Positions 44,172 to 53,291 of a stretch of 64,000 bases of DNA are shown here, in pieces. A program made the translations under genes and the position numbers. Source of the DNA: Nostoc spongiaeforme FACHB-130. Lineage in GTDB: Bacteria; Cyanobacteriota; Cyanobacteriia; Cyanobacteriales; Nostocaceae. The notes below the pieces were generated by a model that saw nothing but the letters and a program-made list of their open reading frames with translations, ran no database searches and was not told where the DNA came from. Where the stretch lies: the NCBI RefSeq assembly GCF_014698475.1, contig NZ_JACJTB010000021.1, positions 1-64,000 of the forward strand, read 5' to 3'. Position 1 is the first letter of the stretch. Each line of letters opens with the position of its first letter.

Positions 44172-44509
44172 GAGATGACAGGCTTTACTTGAGCAACATC
44201 TTTGAATGTATCCAGCGTATCGAATCTTATACCCAGGATGGGAAAGAGACATTTTTGCAAACCACGATCATTCAAGATGCGGTAATTAGAAATTTTGAAA
44301 TAATTGGGGAAGCAACCAAGCGGTTATCTCCAGAAATTAGAGCAGCTTATCCTGATGTACCTTGGCAACAGGTAGCTGGTTTTAGAGATGTATTGATTCA
44401 TGATTATTTAAAAGTCAACTTAAACCGTGTGTGGGGAGTGATTGAACAAAATTTACCCCAACTTAAGATAACTGTTGAGGCGATTTTACAGGATTTAAGG
44501 GATTTGTAA
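44168..44509 (+). CDS. hepT: HEPN-domain toxin (HepT/DUF86)
   Basis: 113-aa HEPN (DUF86) RNase-like toxin. The key motif R-x4-H-x-Y is present as Arg73, His78 and Tyr80 (RDVLIHDY); the Tyr is the modification site in characterised homologues. Helical N-terminus (YLSNIFECIQRIESYT). It overlaps the upstream MntA gene by ATGA, so it is translationally coupled. Its 3' end lies 9 bp from that of the convergent macro-domain gene. Intact. Confidence 0.9.
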   Translation: MRDDRLYLSNIFECIQRIESYTQDGKETFLQTTIIQDAVIRNFEIIGEATKRLSPEIRAAYPDVPWQQVAGFRDVLIHDYLKVNLNRVWGVIEQNLPQLKITVEAILQDLRDL

Positions 44510-44518
44510 TTCGGGCTA

Positions 44519-45127
44519 TCATACTGTGGAAAGTAAATCTCCTCCTTCCCAAATTTGCAATTGTCTTTCAGCTGCAACTATACAGTTGAGATGCTTAGGT
44601 GGATAGAGAAAATTATCGTAGGCTAAAGCCATTTGTCTAGCGGCCTCAGTATACGGCACTCGCCCGATACCTGTACCCAAACCTGGACAAGCGATGGTAT
44701 GAATTTTTTGATTGCTGTGTTGGTTGTGCTGACGAATTGCCAACAGCATAGCCCACATTGCAATATACGGAATATCTGTCCCCATAATTGACATTGGAAC
44801 ACGCATAGTCGGTGTATGTGCCAAAAAAGGGTGGTGACGATGACCTGTTTCCACAATCATTGAAGTTCCTACAGGCTGTTCACCCAAATAATCTCGCAAA
44901 ATGCGTTGTTGCACTTTTTCCATTAAGGCACGACCAAAAAAGCGGATGATAGCTGCATCTATACCACCATCCATCATCCCAAAAGAGTTAGCAGGGCTGA
45001 CCAAGCAATCAAAGTCTGTCAACCACTCAAAGTAGTTATGAACTATTTCTACATTCGGTAAGTAACTAAAATGCTGTTGAAAGGCTGCACACAATAAAGG
45101 GTTAGGTGCTACCAATATTAGTTTCAA
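44519..45127 (-). CDS. macro-domain protein
   Basis: 202-aa macro domain (ADP-ribose-binding or hydrolysing). The loops CLVSPANSFGMMDGGIDAAI and PGLGTGIGRVPYTEAARQM are typical. A TTG start at 45127 is decided by a GGAGG about 9 nt upstream (MKLILVAPNP). Such proteins remove ADP-ribose from proteins or nucleic acids. No DarT toxin is nearby; the gene is convergent with the HepT gene. A role in countering toxin-type modification is conjecture. Confidence 0.9.
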   Translation of the reverse strand: MKLILVAPNPLLCAAFQQHFSYLPNVEIVHNYFEWLTDFDCLVSPANSFGMMDGGIDAAIIRFFGRALMEKVQQRILRDYLGEQPVGTSMIVETGHRHHPFLAHTPTMRVPMSIMGTDIPYIAMWAMLLAIRQHNQHSNQKIHTIACPGLGTGIGRVPYTEAARQMALAYDNFLYPPKHLNCIVAAERQLQIWEGGDLLSTV

Positions 45128-45408
45128 GCTAGATTTCCTCCACTTGAATACTTATTTTAGACCTTTTAGGCGATCGCGTGAGTTGAGCGCACTTAAAAAT
45201 TTCGGTTAACTATATTGTGTAAAGTACATTTCTCAGCTTATCCTGAATACTACTGTTAAAACGTCAAAAATTTGTCATTAATTGCCAACTTGATGTGGAA
45301 AACACGTAAAAAATCTAGCAATTAACTGTTTATTGAACAAAAAGATACCCGAATTCTCAAAGAAGTCAAGTATCTGAACATTTCGACAATTAAGAATTTA
45401 TTCAGGGT

Positions 45409-48400
45409 ATGGAAGAGAAAACTATCAAGATGACTCAAAGTTATTACTTATCAAAACTCAAGTTGATTTTAGCTTTGAGTAGCGCCATAATTACAACCTC
45501 TGCAAACAATGTTCTAGCGCAAAACATCACCATAGATGGTACTCTCAGCCCTGTACAAACCTTAAACGGCCCAATATATATAATTCCGCAGTCAGTTGGG
45601 CAAACAGTAGGGAGTAATTTATTCCACAGCTTTGGTCAGTTCAGCTTAAATCAAGGAGAAAGGGCTAATTTTCAAAGCAATGCCAACATCAGAAACATCT
45701 TTTCGCGTGTTACAGGTGGCTCTCCTTCTAACATTAATGGTCTCATTTTTACCCAAAGTGGCAATGTCAATTTATATTTAATCAATCCCAGTGGAATTGT
45801 ATTTGGCCCCAACGCCCGTTTAGATGTAGGTAGTAGCAGTAGAGGCTCATTTATTGCCACCACAGCCGATGCTTTAGTGTGGTCTAATGGCACTCAATTC
45901 AGTGCGACAAATCCTGGTGGGACAAGTAGTTTGTTAACCATTGTCGGCGACCCCAGTGGATTTTTATTTAACCACAGACCACCACAACCCATCAGAGTTT
46001 CTGGTAGTTCACTAGGAGTATTTGAAGGTCAAAGCTTACTCTTATTGGGAGGTGATGTCAGCCTGGACAATAGCTTCTTATTTGTCAATTTTACAGAAGG
46101 TGGCAGAATTGAACTCGGAGCAGTGGCAGAACCGGGAACAGTAGGCTTAACTACTAACGGCAATATTTTGAGTTTGAGCTTCCCTGAAAATTTAGCACGA
46201 GCAGATGTTTCACTGATCAATAGAAGTATTTTAGATGTTACTGCTGAAAATGGAGGTAGTATTGCTATCAATGCTCGGAATATAGATTTTCTATCCAGTA
46301 GTGTAGTATTTGCTGGAATTGCTTTAGGATTAGGAAATTTTAACAGCCAAGCAGGAGATATAACTATTAATGCTACAGATGCAATTACAATACATCAATC
46401 AAGTCGCATTCAAAATACTGTAGCTCCTTATGCGACAGGTAATGCAGGTAACATTAACATCACTACAAATGTACTCAGCCTCTCCAATGGTGCTAGACTA
46501 CTTGCATTAAGCCGTGGTCAGGGAAATACTGGCAGTATAGTTATTGCTGCTAACAATGTCTCATTTGATGATGGAGATGTCTTTAGTATTGTCGAACCAG
46601 GAGCCGTAGGTAACAGTGGCAATATACGCATCAACACAAATTTACTTACGCTAACCAATGGCGCTCAAATTGCTGCTTCAACCCGTGGGCAGGGAAATGC
46701 AGGTAGTTTGATTATAAATGCTCAAAAGGTATTGTTTGATGGTACAAGTAGTAATGGCAATTTTGCCACTGCCGCTCTTAGCACAGTAGAGCCGGGAGCT
46801 GTAGGTAACAGTGGCAATATCCATATCAACACAAACTCACTTGCCATTACCAACGGTGCTTATGTCAGTGTATCAACTTTTGGGCAGGGAAAGGCAGACA
46901 ATTTAATTATTAATGCTCGTGAGGTCTTATTCGATAGAGGTTTTGCTTTCAGTACTGTGGGGCAGGGTGCGTTACAAGACGGCGGTAGTATCCGCATCAG
47001 CACAGATTTACTTACTCTCAAAAATAACGCTCAACTCCAAGCTTCAACGTTTGGGGAAGGAAATGCAGGTAGTGTGATTATTGATGCTCTTGAGGTCGTT
47101 TTAGGCGATACAAGACGTGATAGCAACTTTCCTAGTGTTATTGCCAGCACAGTAGAACAAGGCGCAGTAGGAAACGGCGGTAGCATCCGCATCTCTACTG
47201 ATTTATTCACGCTCAACAATGGCAGTCAGCTGCTTACCTTAACCCGTGGGCAAGGAAATGCAGGCAATGTAATCCTTGCTGCTAATAATGTCTCATTTGA
47301 TAATGGAAATATATTCAGCACAGTAGAACAAGGCGCAGTAGGAAATGGCGGCAGTGTCCATATCACTACAAATTTACTTACGCTAACCAATGGCGCTCAA
47401 ATTGCTGCTTCAACTCGTGGGCAAGGAAATGCAAGCAACATTCACATTACCGCTTCTGAGGCTGTTAATATTTCTGGAACTATTTCTGTGACTGGATTCT
47501 CTAGTGGGTTATTTACCTCAACATTTAGCACAGGTAAAGGTGGTGATATCACTGTCAATACTAATTTATTCCGCCTCTCAGATAGTGCTGTGGTAGATGC
47601 ACGAACAGCAAATGATGATAATGCTGGCAATATTACAGTGAATGCAAATACCGTTGAAGTTCTCAATGGAGGTCAACTGCTGAGTACGACATCTGGTAGG
47701 GGAAGTGCAGGTACAATTAGGGTTAATGCTACAGAGAGAGCAATTATTAGTGGTAGTGATGCAACTTTCAATGACCGAGTTGCCCGATTTGGTGGCAATG
47801 TTGCCAATGTTGATGCTGCTAGTGGTTTGTTTGTCCGGTCTGATGGCTTAGGCAGCGCAGGAAATATCGAAGTTAACTCACCCTTTGTACTGTTAGATAA
47901 TGGTGGCAGATTTATTGCCGAATCCCGCTCTGTGAATGGTGGTAATATTTCCGTGAACGCGAGAAATGCCCTATTACTACGTCGTGGTAGTCAAATCTCT
48001 ACGACTGCTGGTACTGCACAAGCTGGTGGTAATGGGGGCAACATCAACATTAATGCAGGTTTTGTCATTGCTTTGCCACAAGAAAACAGCAACATTACAG
48101 CTAATGCTTTTTCCGGTACAGGTGGTCAAGTCCAAATTAACACGCAAGGCATTTTTGGTATCGAACCTCGCCTGAATGACAGTATTAATAGCAGTGATAT
48201 TACTGCCAGTTCTACAACAGGAATTAATGGCGAAATTATTATCAATACACCTAATGTTGACCCCACTCAGGGTTTAACTAATTTACCAGCAGATACAGTC
48301 AACACAGCTAGTTTGGTTGATTCTGGCTGTAATACTTTTGATGATAAGACAGGTAGTCAATTTACTGTGACTGGCCGTGGTGGTTTACCTGCAAGTCCTG

Positions 48401-48639
48401 ATGATTATTTGAGTAGTGATGTAGTGTGGTCTGATACGCGCTTAACTGTAGCAGCAAAACCCCAAAATGGTTCAGCAAGTCGTGTGACTACACCACAAAA
48501 GTCTTCTCATATTGTTTCAATAGTTCCTGCAACTGGTTGGGTGTCTAATAATCAAGGAGAAGTGACACTGGTTAGTCAAGTTGCTAAAGCAGATGTTTAC
48601 AAAGTTGGTTCTAATCACGTTGCTTGCGTTAAACCTTAG
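45409..48639 (+). CDS. filamentous-hemagglutinin-type exoprotein (two-partner secretion)
   Basis: 1076-aa secreted protein with an N-terminal signal (hydrophobic stretch to about residue 38, cleavage near VLA-QN) and the TPS domain: NGLIFTQSGNVNLYLINPSG, then IVFGPNARLDVGSS. The rest is a beta-helix-like array of about 70-residue units with the recurrent phrase TNGAQIAASTRGQGNAG and VGN-GSIRI-TDLLTL. The C-terminal 100 residues are globular and contain two Cys. ATG at 45409, or the internal ATG at 45430. The TpsB/ShlB outer-membrane transporter is not in the window. Relatives appear near CHAT-CHASE2/DUF928 clusters in cyanobacteria (my recollection). Probably surface adhesion or filament interactions. 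Confidence 0.9.
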   Translation: MEEKTIKMTQSYYLSKLKLILALSSAIITTSANNVLAQNITIDGTLSPVQTLNGPIYIIPQSVGQTVGSNLFHSFGQFSLNQGERANFQSNANIRNIFSRVTGGSPSNINGLIFTQSGNVNLYLINPSGIVFGPNARLDVGSSSRGSFIATTADALVWSNGTQFSATNPGGTSSLLTIVGDPSGFLFNHRPPQPIRVSGSSLGVFEGQSLLLLGGDVSLDNSFLFVNFTEGGRIELGAVAEPGTVGLTTNGNILSLSFPENLARADVSLINRSILDVTAENGGSIAINARNIDFLSSSVVFAGIALGLGNFNSQAGDITINATDAITIHQSSRIQNTVAPYATGNAGNINITTNVLSLSNGARLLALSRGQGNTGSIVIAANNVSFDDGDVFSIVEPGAVGNSGNIRINTNLLTLTNGAQIAASTRGQGNAGSLIINAQKVLFDGTSSNGNFATAALSTVEPGAVGNSGNIHINTNSLAITNGAYVSVSTFGQGKADNLIINAREVLFDRGFAFSTVGQGALQDGGSIRISTDLLTLKNNAQLQASTFGEGNAGSVIIDALEVVLGDTRRDSNFPSVIASTVEQGAVGNGGSIRISTDLFTLNNGSQLLTLTRGQGNAGNVILAANNVSFDNGNIFSTVEQGAVGNGGSVHITTNLLTLTNGAQIAASTRGQGNASNIHITASEAVNISGTISVTGFSSGLFTSTFSTGKGGDITVNTNLFRLSDSAVVDARTANDDNAGNITVNANTVEVLNGGQLLSTTSGRGSAGTIRVNATERAIISGSDATFNDRVARFGGNVANVDAASGLFVRSDGLGSAGNIEVNSPFVLLDNGGRFIAESRSVNGGNISVNARNALLLRRGSQISTTAGTAQAGGNGGNININAGFVIALPQENSNITANAFSGTGGQVQINTQGIFGIEPRLNDSINSSDITASSTTGINGEIIINTPNVDPTQGLTNLPADTVNTASLVDSGCNTFDDKTGSQFTVTGRGGLPASPDDYLSSDVVWSDTRLTVAAKPQNGSASRVTTPQKSSHIVSIVPATGWVSNNQGEVTLVSQVAKADVYKVGSNHVACVKP

Positions 48640-48735
48640 TTTTAATGATGTTGCGTTTCGTTTCTCCACCCAAAGACTAGAAGTCGCGGCTACATGAACA
48701 AAGTCTGCGGAGGCGGGCTTCAAAACCAATCAACA

Positions 48736-48764
48736 CAAAAAACCCCCGAATTTATTCAGGGGCT
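48736..48764 (-). terminator. intrinsic terminator downstream of nadK/ndh operon
   Basis: On the minus strand, stem CCCCTGAA-TAAA-TTCGGGG is followed by TTTTTT. It lies 84 bp past the nadK stop and would end the ndhA-I-G-E-nadK transcript. A shortened GAAGTCGCGGCTACA-type repeat follows it at 48661-48725. Confidence 0.8.
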
Positions 48765-48847
48765 AAAAGTTCATAGAATTACTAATTCGATGCAATTACC
48801 TGTGATCAAACGCTGAGAATTACTTCCAGACAACTGGGGACTGTCAA

Positions 48848-49768
48848 TCAATTACGATGATTGTTACTGTAGCGAACCCTTGTACCTGCCCAGAGTAACT
48901 TTTCGCGCAGTGTTTGATAATAGGAATTGTTTTCGCGTAAGACAATAAATTTAGCTCGACACTCAGCCATTCGCACATCAACGCGATGTCCTGGCCAAAT
49001 GGAAGTAGATAACACCCCATCCATCCACAATTTAGTACTTAAATCGTAATCGCCCAAAGGCCAAATACTCACCACTACCCCAGGTGGTAACACCAAGGGA
49101 CGGCTAGAAAGACTCATGGGACAAATGGGAGTAATGGTGACAGCTTCCATACCGTCGTGCATGATAGGGCCATTAGCCGAAACAGTGTAACCAGTAGAAC
49201 CTGTAGGAGTAGAAATAATCAACCCGTCTCCCACATACTGATCGACTACTTCACCATCAATTTCCATTTCTAGGATAGAGGTGATCATGCGATCGGCAGA
49301 AGCGGGTTTAACACAAAATTCATTTAATGATAGGTAGCGTTCGGTGACTGGTTCTAAATTCGTGCGATGACCTTCATACACTGCGGCTTGTAGCATCATT
49401 CGCCTTTGAATAGCATAACGATCCTCCAACAGCCGATCCCACACTTTTTCTGTATCTTGAAATTCATCTACAGACTCGGTTAAAAAGCCCAGATGACCAC
49501 CCACATTCACACCAAGAATGGGGATACCAGCTGGGGCTAAATGTCTGGCACTAGTTAAAACAGTACCATCACCACCGAGTACTAAAGCCATGTCAATTGG
49601 TTGATTAGACGATGCCAAAAATACCGGGTAAGGGTTATCTTTTGGCCCGCTAGGCCCCATCAGTACATGACAACCGCGATTTTCTAGCTGCTTGGCACAA
49701 ATTTCTGCCCAGCGTTTACTTTGAGAATCTCGCGCCTTATAAGCAATAATTACCTGCTTGAGTTGCAC
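48848..49768 (-). CDS. nadK: NAD(+) kinase
   Basis: 306-aa enzyme that phosphorylates NAD to NADP, important for photosynthetic electron flow. Motifs: LVLGGDGTVLTSARHLA (GGDG near residue 60), NVGGHLGFLTES, and ISTPTGSTGYTVSANGP. The length matches the cyanobacterial group. I place the start at the GTG at 49768 (QLKQVIIAYKARD), 8 nt after the ndhE stop; the TTG at 49774 is equally in frame. Last gene of the minus-strand ndh operon, followed by an intrinsic terminator. Confidence 0.95.
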   Translation of the reverse strand: MQLKQVIIAYKARDSQSKRWAEICAKQLENRGCHVLMGPSGPKDNPYPVFLASSNQPIDMALVLGGDGTVLTSARHLAPAGIPILGVNVGGHLGFLTESVDEFQDTEKVWDRLLEDRYAIQRRMMLQAAVYEGHRTNLEPVTERYLSLNEFCVKPASADRMITSILEMEIDGEVVDQYVGDGLIISTPTGSTGYTVSANGPIMHDGMEAVTITPICPMSLSSRPLVLPPGVVVSIWPLGDYDLSTKLWMDGVLSTSIWPGHRVDVRMAECRAKFIVLRENNSYYQTLREKLLWAGTRVRYSNNHRN

Positions 49769-49774
49769 GCACAA

Positions 49775-50080
49775 TTACCATTTCAGGAGATTAAACTGCT
49801 CCATATCGACGGTATCACGGTTGCGATAAATGGCCAAAACGATCGCCAAACCTACCGCCGCTTCGGCAGCAGCCACAGTAATGACAAATACGGTAAATAC
49901 TTGGCCTTTAATTAATGTTGAGTCAAGAAAGTTGGAAAATGCCATTAAATTCAAATTAACAGCATTTAGCAGTAGCTCAATTGACATCAGCACCCGCACA
50001 GCATTACGACTGGTAATTAAACCATAAATGCCGATACAAAACAAAGCGGCGGCCAGTAATAAAAAGTACTGAAGTTGCAT
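49775..50080 (-). CDS. ndhE: NAD(P)H-quinone oxidoreductase subunit 4L (NdhE/NuoK)
   Basis: 101-aa thylakoid NDH-1 subunit with three transmembrane helices. [22 protein letters not shown], then [18 protein letters not shown], with the conserved membrane Glu residues of NuoK ([22 protein letters not shown]). The ATG at 50080 gives the standard cyanobacterial length; the frame is open further upstream. It follows ndhG across a repeat-filled 260-bp gap. Confidence 0.95.
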   Translation of the reverse strand: MQLQYFLLLAAALFCIGIYGLITSRNAVRVLMSIELLLNAVNLNLMAFSNFLDSTLIKGQVFTVFVITVAAAEAAVGLAIVLAIYRNRDTVDMEQFNLLKW

Positions 50081-50163
50081 GAATCCTATTATTCCTTCTC
50101 TAATATGCTGGACAAGGTAAAAGGCAAAAGGCAAAAGTAAAAAGTTAGAAAGCAAAAGAAAGA

Positions 50164-50343
50164 AAAAGAAAATAGTTGGTTATGAAGGTTTTGCCGCATC
50201 TAACCCATTCTTTTTACTTTTTACTCTTGCGAGTTCGCCAGTTGACGACAGTTGCCTCAAGTCGGGAGACCCGCCCACGGCACTGTCTCCTTTATGCCGG
50301 GGAACCCGTCCACCGCACTGGCTCACTTTTTACTTTTTACTTT
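50164..50343. repeat. GC-rich palindromic repeat inside the ndh operon
   Basis: The ndhG-ndhE gap holds a CTTTTTACTTTTTAC heptad-like array (about 50209-50226 and 50325-50343) that brackets a GC-rich block (about 50227-50324) with GGGAGACCCG, GGAACCCG and CACTGTC/CACTGGC stems. It appears to be a nested repeat insertion within an array. It does not interrupt coding sequence. Confidence 0.7.
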
Positions 50344-50943
50344 TTAGTCTTGGCTGTCTCTACCTGCTGATACAAGTTCTCTGGGGCGTTCTGGCAAAGT
50401 TAGAACAGTTGACTGTGAAACTTGATCTGGCAGATACTCACGTCGCGCCAAAATAATTGCGCCTACCATTGCCATCAGCAACAAAATAGAAGCCAACTCA
50501 AAGGGTAATAAAAAGTCGCTGAAGAAATGCTCACCAATCAACACTATCGAACTTTCACCAGCTACGGGTGTAGTGGAGTATGCCCAAGGTGTTGCCAAAA
50601 CCATTGCACTCAACAAGCCAAATAGCCCAATACTAACTACACCTGTGAGTACTTTCCGCACTCCAGCACTAGGAAATGGCGCAAAATCTTGGCGTTTGTT
50701 CACCAACATAATGGCGAACAAAATTAACACGTTAACCGCCCCAACATAAATCAGCACTTGGGCTGCGGCTACAAAGTCCGCATTAAGCAACAGGTACATT
50801 CCCGCGATGCTGATAAATACGCCTCCTAGCAAAAAGGCAGAATAAACAATGCTGGAAGACAACACTACACCAAGTGCTGCGCCAATTAGCATTACTGCTA
50901 GTACGCCAAACGAAATAATCTGTACACCTTCCGCTAGATTCAC
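50344..50943 (-). CDS. ndhG: NAD(P)H-quinone oxidoreductase subunit 6 (NdhG/NuoJ)
   Basis: About 200-aa NDH-1 membrane subunit with five transmembrane helices (NLAEGVQIISFGVLAVMLIG, then SSIVYSAFLLGGVFISIAGMYL, VLIYVGAVNVLILFAIMLVN). The YVGAVNVL motif is a NuoJ/NdhG landmark. GTG at 50943 has GAGGA 8 nt upstream, giving the usual start; the frame is open to a TTG at 50961. Upstream are TAGTCAT heptads (50969-50995), then ndhI. Confidence 0.95.
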   Translation of the reverse strand: MNLAEGVQIISFGVLAVMLIGAALGVVLSSSIVYSAFLLGGVFISIAGMYLLLNADFVAAAQVLIYVGAVNVLILFAIMLVNKRQDFAPFPSAGVRKVLTGVVSIGLFGLLSAMVLATPWAYSTTPVAGESSIVLIGEHFFSDFLLPFELASILLLMAMVGAIILARREYLPDQVSQSTVLTLPERPRELVSAGRDSQD

Positions 50944-50968
50944 TTTTTTATCCTCGGTCAATGGTTAT

Positions 50969-50995
50969 TAGTCATGAGTCATTAGTCATTAGTAA
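50969..50995. repeat. TAGTCAT heptad repeat
   Basis: TTAGTCA/TGAGTCA/TTAGTCA/TTAGTAA units between ndhI and ndhG; same heptad as at 3083. Confidence 0.75.
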
Positions 50996-51023
50996 AGGAC
51001 AAAGAACAAATGACTTATGACAT

Positions 51024-51599
51024 TTATTTTTCTGCAAGGTCTTCTGGACGTGCGCCAGCGCGGGGTGCATCTGCGGGGACACCGTGGGGTTCAAGTACGC
51101 CTTTGGGTAGATAAACCAGTTCGCGTAGCGGTGTCACCATTGGATCATTTGTGACTTTGTAAGGCAGACGGCCGAGAGCTACACTGTCATAGTTCAGTTC
51201 ATGGCGATCGTAGGTGGAAAGTTCGTATTCTTCTGTCATGGATAGACAGTTGGTGGGACAGTATTCCACACAGTTACCACAGAAGATACAAACCCCAAAG
51301 TCGATGCTGTAGTGTTTGAGCTTTTTCTTTTTGCTAGCTTTTTCAAATTCCCAATCAACTACAGGTAAGTTAATGGGACATACACGCACACAGACTTCGC
51401 AGGCGATACATTTATCAAATTCATAGTGAATCCTACCGCGAAACCGTTCTCCAGGAATGAGTTTCTCGTAAGGGTACTGTACGGTAACTGGTCGCCGCCG
51501 CATGTGGTCAAAGGTGACGGATAGCCCCTGACCGATGTAACGACCAGCTTGTACTGCTTCTTTGGCGTAATCACCAACTTGCTTCAGGAACTTTAGCAT
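51024..51599 (-). CDS. ndhI: NAD(P)H-quinone oxidoreductase subunit I (NdhI/NuoI)
   Basis: 191-aa iron-sulfur subunit of NDH-1 with two [4Fe-4S] motifs: [12 protein letters not shown] (near residue 63) and [12 protein letters not shown] (near residue 102). The C-terminal extension after [16 protein letters not shown] is poorly conserved. ATG at 51599. Between ndhA and ndhG in the operon, with short spacers containing small direct repeats. Confidence 0.97.
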   Translation of the reverse strand: MLKFLKQVGDYAKEAVQAGRYIGQGLSVTFDHMRRRPVTVQYPYEKLIPGERFRGRIHYEFDKCIACEVCVRVCPINLPVVDWEFEKASKKKKLKHYSIDFGVCIFCGNCVEYCPTNCLSMTEEYELSTYDRHELNYDSVALGRLPYKVTNDPMVTPLRELVYLPKGVLEPHGVPADAPRAGARPEDLAEK

Positions 51600-51692
51600 T
51601 GTGTTTCACTCTCTCTTTTTTGTCATTTGTCCTTTGTCATTGATCTTTGGTCATTTGTTCTTTGCTAATGACCAATGACTAATGACAATTGA

Positions 51693-52811
51693 CTATCCAC
51701 CAAAAGCGACGGGAAAGGCTAATTTCAGGGCTGCGGTTAATAGAAGATTAACCAAACCTACAGGTAACAAAAACTTCCATCCTAAATCTAAGAGTTGGTC
51801 AATGCGTACGCGGGGTACTGTCCAGCGCAAGAGGATGGCGATAAACACTAGGAAGTAGGCTTTGAGTACGGTCATTGTAATACCCAAACCAGCAGTGACT
51901 ACTTGTAAGACAGGATTAGTTTCACTGACACCTAACAAACTAGCGATGGTGTTGATGGGAAAGGGAAAATCCCAACCGCCTAAATATAGTACTGATACCA
52001 ATAAAGCAGAAAGCACTAAGTTGACGTAGGAACTGAGGTAGAACAAAGCAAATTTCATGCCTGAGTACTCAGTTTGATAACCTGCTACGAGTTCTTCTTC
52101 TGCTTCGGGTAAGTCGAAGGGTAAGCGTTCACATTCTGCTAAAGCGGCAATCCAAAAGATGAGAAAGCCGACTGGTTGTCGCCATATATTCCAGCCGAGG
52201 ATACCGTAACCAGATTGTTGATTGACGATATCAACGGTGCTGAGGCTGTTAGACATCATAGCGATCGCCAGCACACTCAGCGCCAGAGGAATTTCATAAC
52301 TAATAGATTGCGCTGCTGCTCGCAAGCCCCCTAAGAGGGAGTATTTATTATTGGATGCGTAGCCTGCCATTAACAAGCCAATTGGCTGAATGCTAGACAA
52401 GGCAATCCACAAAAACACCCCCATACCCACGTTAGTAATTACAATATTCTGTCCAAACGGCACAATCAAATAAGACAGAAATACTGGCAGTACCACAATG
52501 ATGGGGCCGAGAGTAAATAACCAGGGGTCAGCTTTACCTGGTACAATGTCTTCCTTAAACACCAGCTTTAAACCATCGGCAACTGGAGCAAGTAAGCCAA
52601 AAGCCCCAATAAATTCAGGGCCGATTCGCTGCTGTGCTGCTGCTGAAATTTTTCTTTCCAGCCACACACACACTAATACACCCACTGTTGCCCCAATCAG
52701 CATCAGGATCATTGGCAACGGCATCCAAAGTGCTTTGGCTGTGCTGTCTGATAGTCCTAAATCCGTCAGGGATTTAATAAACGTTCCTTGAAGGTCAATT
52801 CCTGAATTCAT
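51693..52811 (-). CDS. ndhA: NAD(P)H-quinone oxidoreductase subunit 1 (NdhA/NuoH)
   Basis: 372-aa membrane subunit with eight transmembrane helices at the quinone/proton interface. Signature loops: [40 protein letters not shown], and [21 protein letters not shown]. Complete, normal length. ATG at 52811. First of the ndhA-I-G-E genes, with nadK last. gltA lies 480 bp upstream on the same strand, as in other Nostocales. Confidence 0.97.
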   Translation of the reverse strand: MNSGIDLQGTFIKSLTDLGLSDSTAKALWMPLPMILMLIGATVGVLVCVWLERKISAAAQQRIGPEFIGAFGLLAPVADGLKLVFKEDIVPGKADPWLFTLGPIIVVLPVFLSYLIVPFGQNIVITNVGMGVFLWIALSSIQPIGLLMAGYASNNKYSLLGGLRAAAQSISYEIPLALSVLAIAMMSNSLSTVDIVNQQSGYGILGWNIWRQPVGFLIFWIAALAECERLPFDLPEAEEELVAGYQTEYSGMKFALFYLSSYVNLVLSALLVSVLYLGGWDFPFPINTIASLLGVSETNPVLQVVTAGLGITMTVLKAYFLVFIAILLRWTVPRVRIDQLLDLGWKFLLPVGLVNLLLTAALKLAFPVAFGG

Positions 52812-52836
52812 GTTTCCGCTCTTTAAGTCAGTTGAG

Positions 52837-53140
52837 GTATGAAGTGTGTAGACACCCTTTGGGTGGCTTCCCGGAGGGTAGTATGAAGTATGAAGTATGA
52901 ATTTTCTACTTCAGCCTTCAGCCTTCAGCCTTTCTGAGATGACTCCTGATTGAAGATTTATTGCCATATTCCCATGCCTAGTATATCGTTGCATGGTTTT
53001 CAGTCCCTGTAGCTATACAAGAACTTCTGCTTATAGGTAGGATTGGTATTCGCTATGGGGGATGAAAAAGTCAAAAGTAAAAAGTTAAAAGGCAAAAGAG
53101 TTTGAGCTTTTTACTTTTGCCTTTTATCTTTTGACTTCAT
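52837..53140. repeat. repeat-rich intergenic region between gltA and ndhA
   Basis: GTATGAA heptads (52837-52843 and 52881-52901) are split by an insert with CCCTTTGGG and TCCCGGAGGG, and followed by TTCAGCC heptads (about 52909-52931). At about 53068-53140 a long imperfect inverted repeat (AAAAGTCAAAAGTAAAAAG against CTTTTTACTTTTGCC) could fold into a stem. No gene is present from 52812 to 53291. Confidence 0.75.
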
Positions 53141-53291
53141 TGCCCATACCACAGGCAAACATCAAAAAACTGCCGCTTCCATGCTGGCAACGGTTATTTG
53201 CTGCTTATAGGATTTCTGATTCCCTAAATTGGGGGTTGATGCTGATATTTTTACTTGTAGGTAGGTGCTTGCTGAACGGACACACGGCTAG

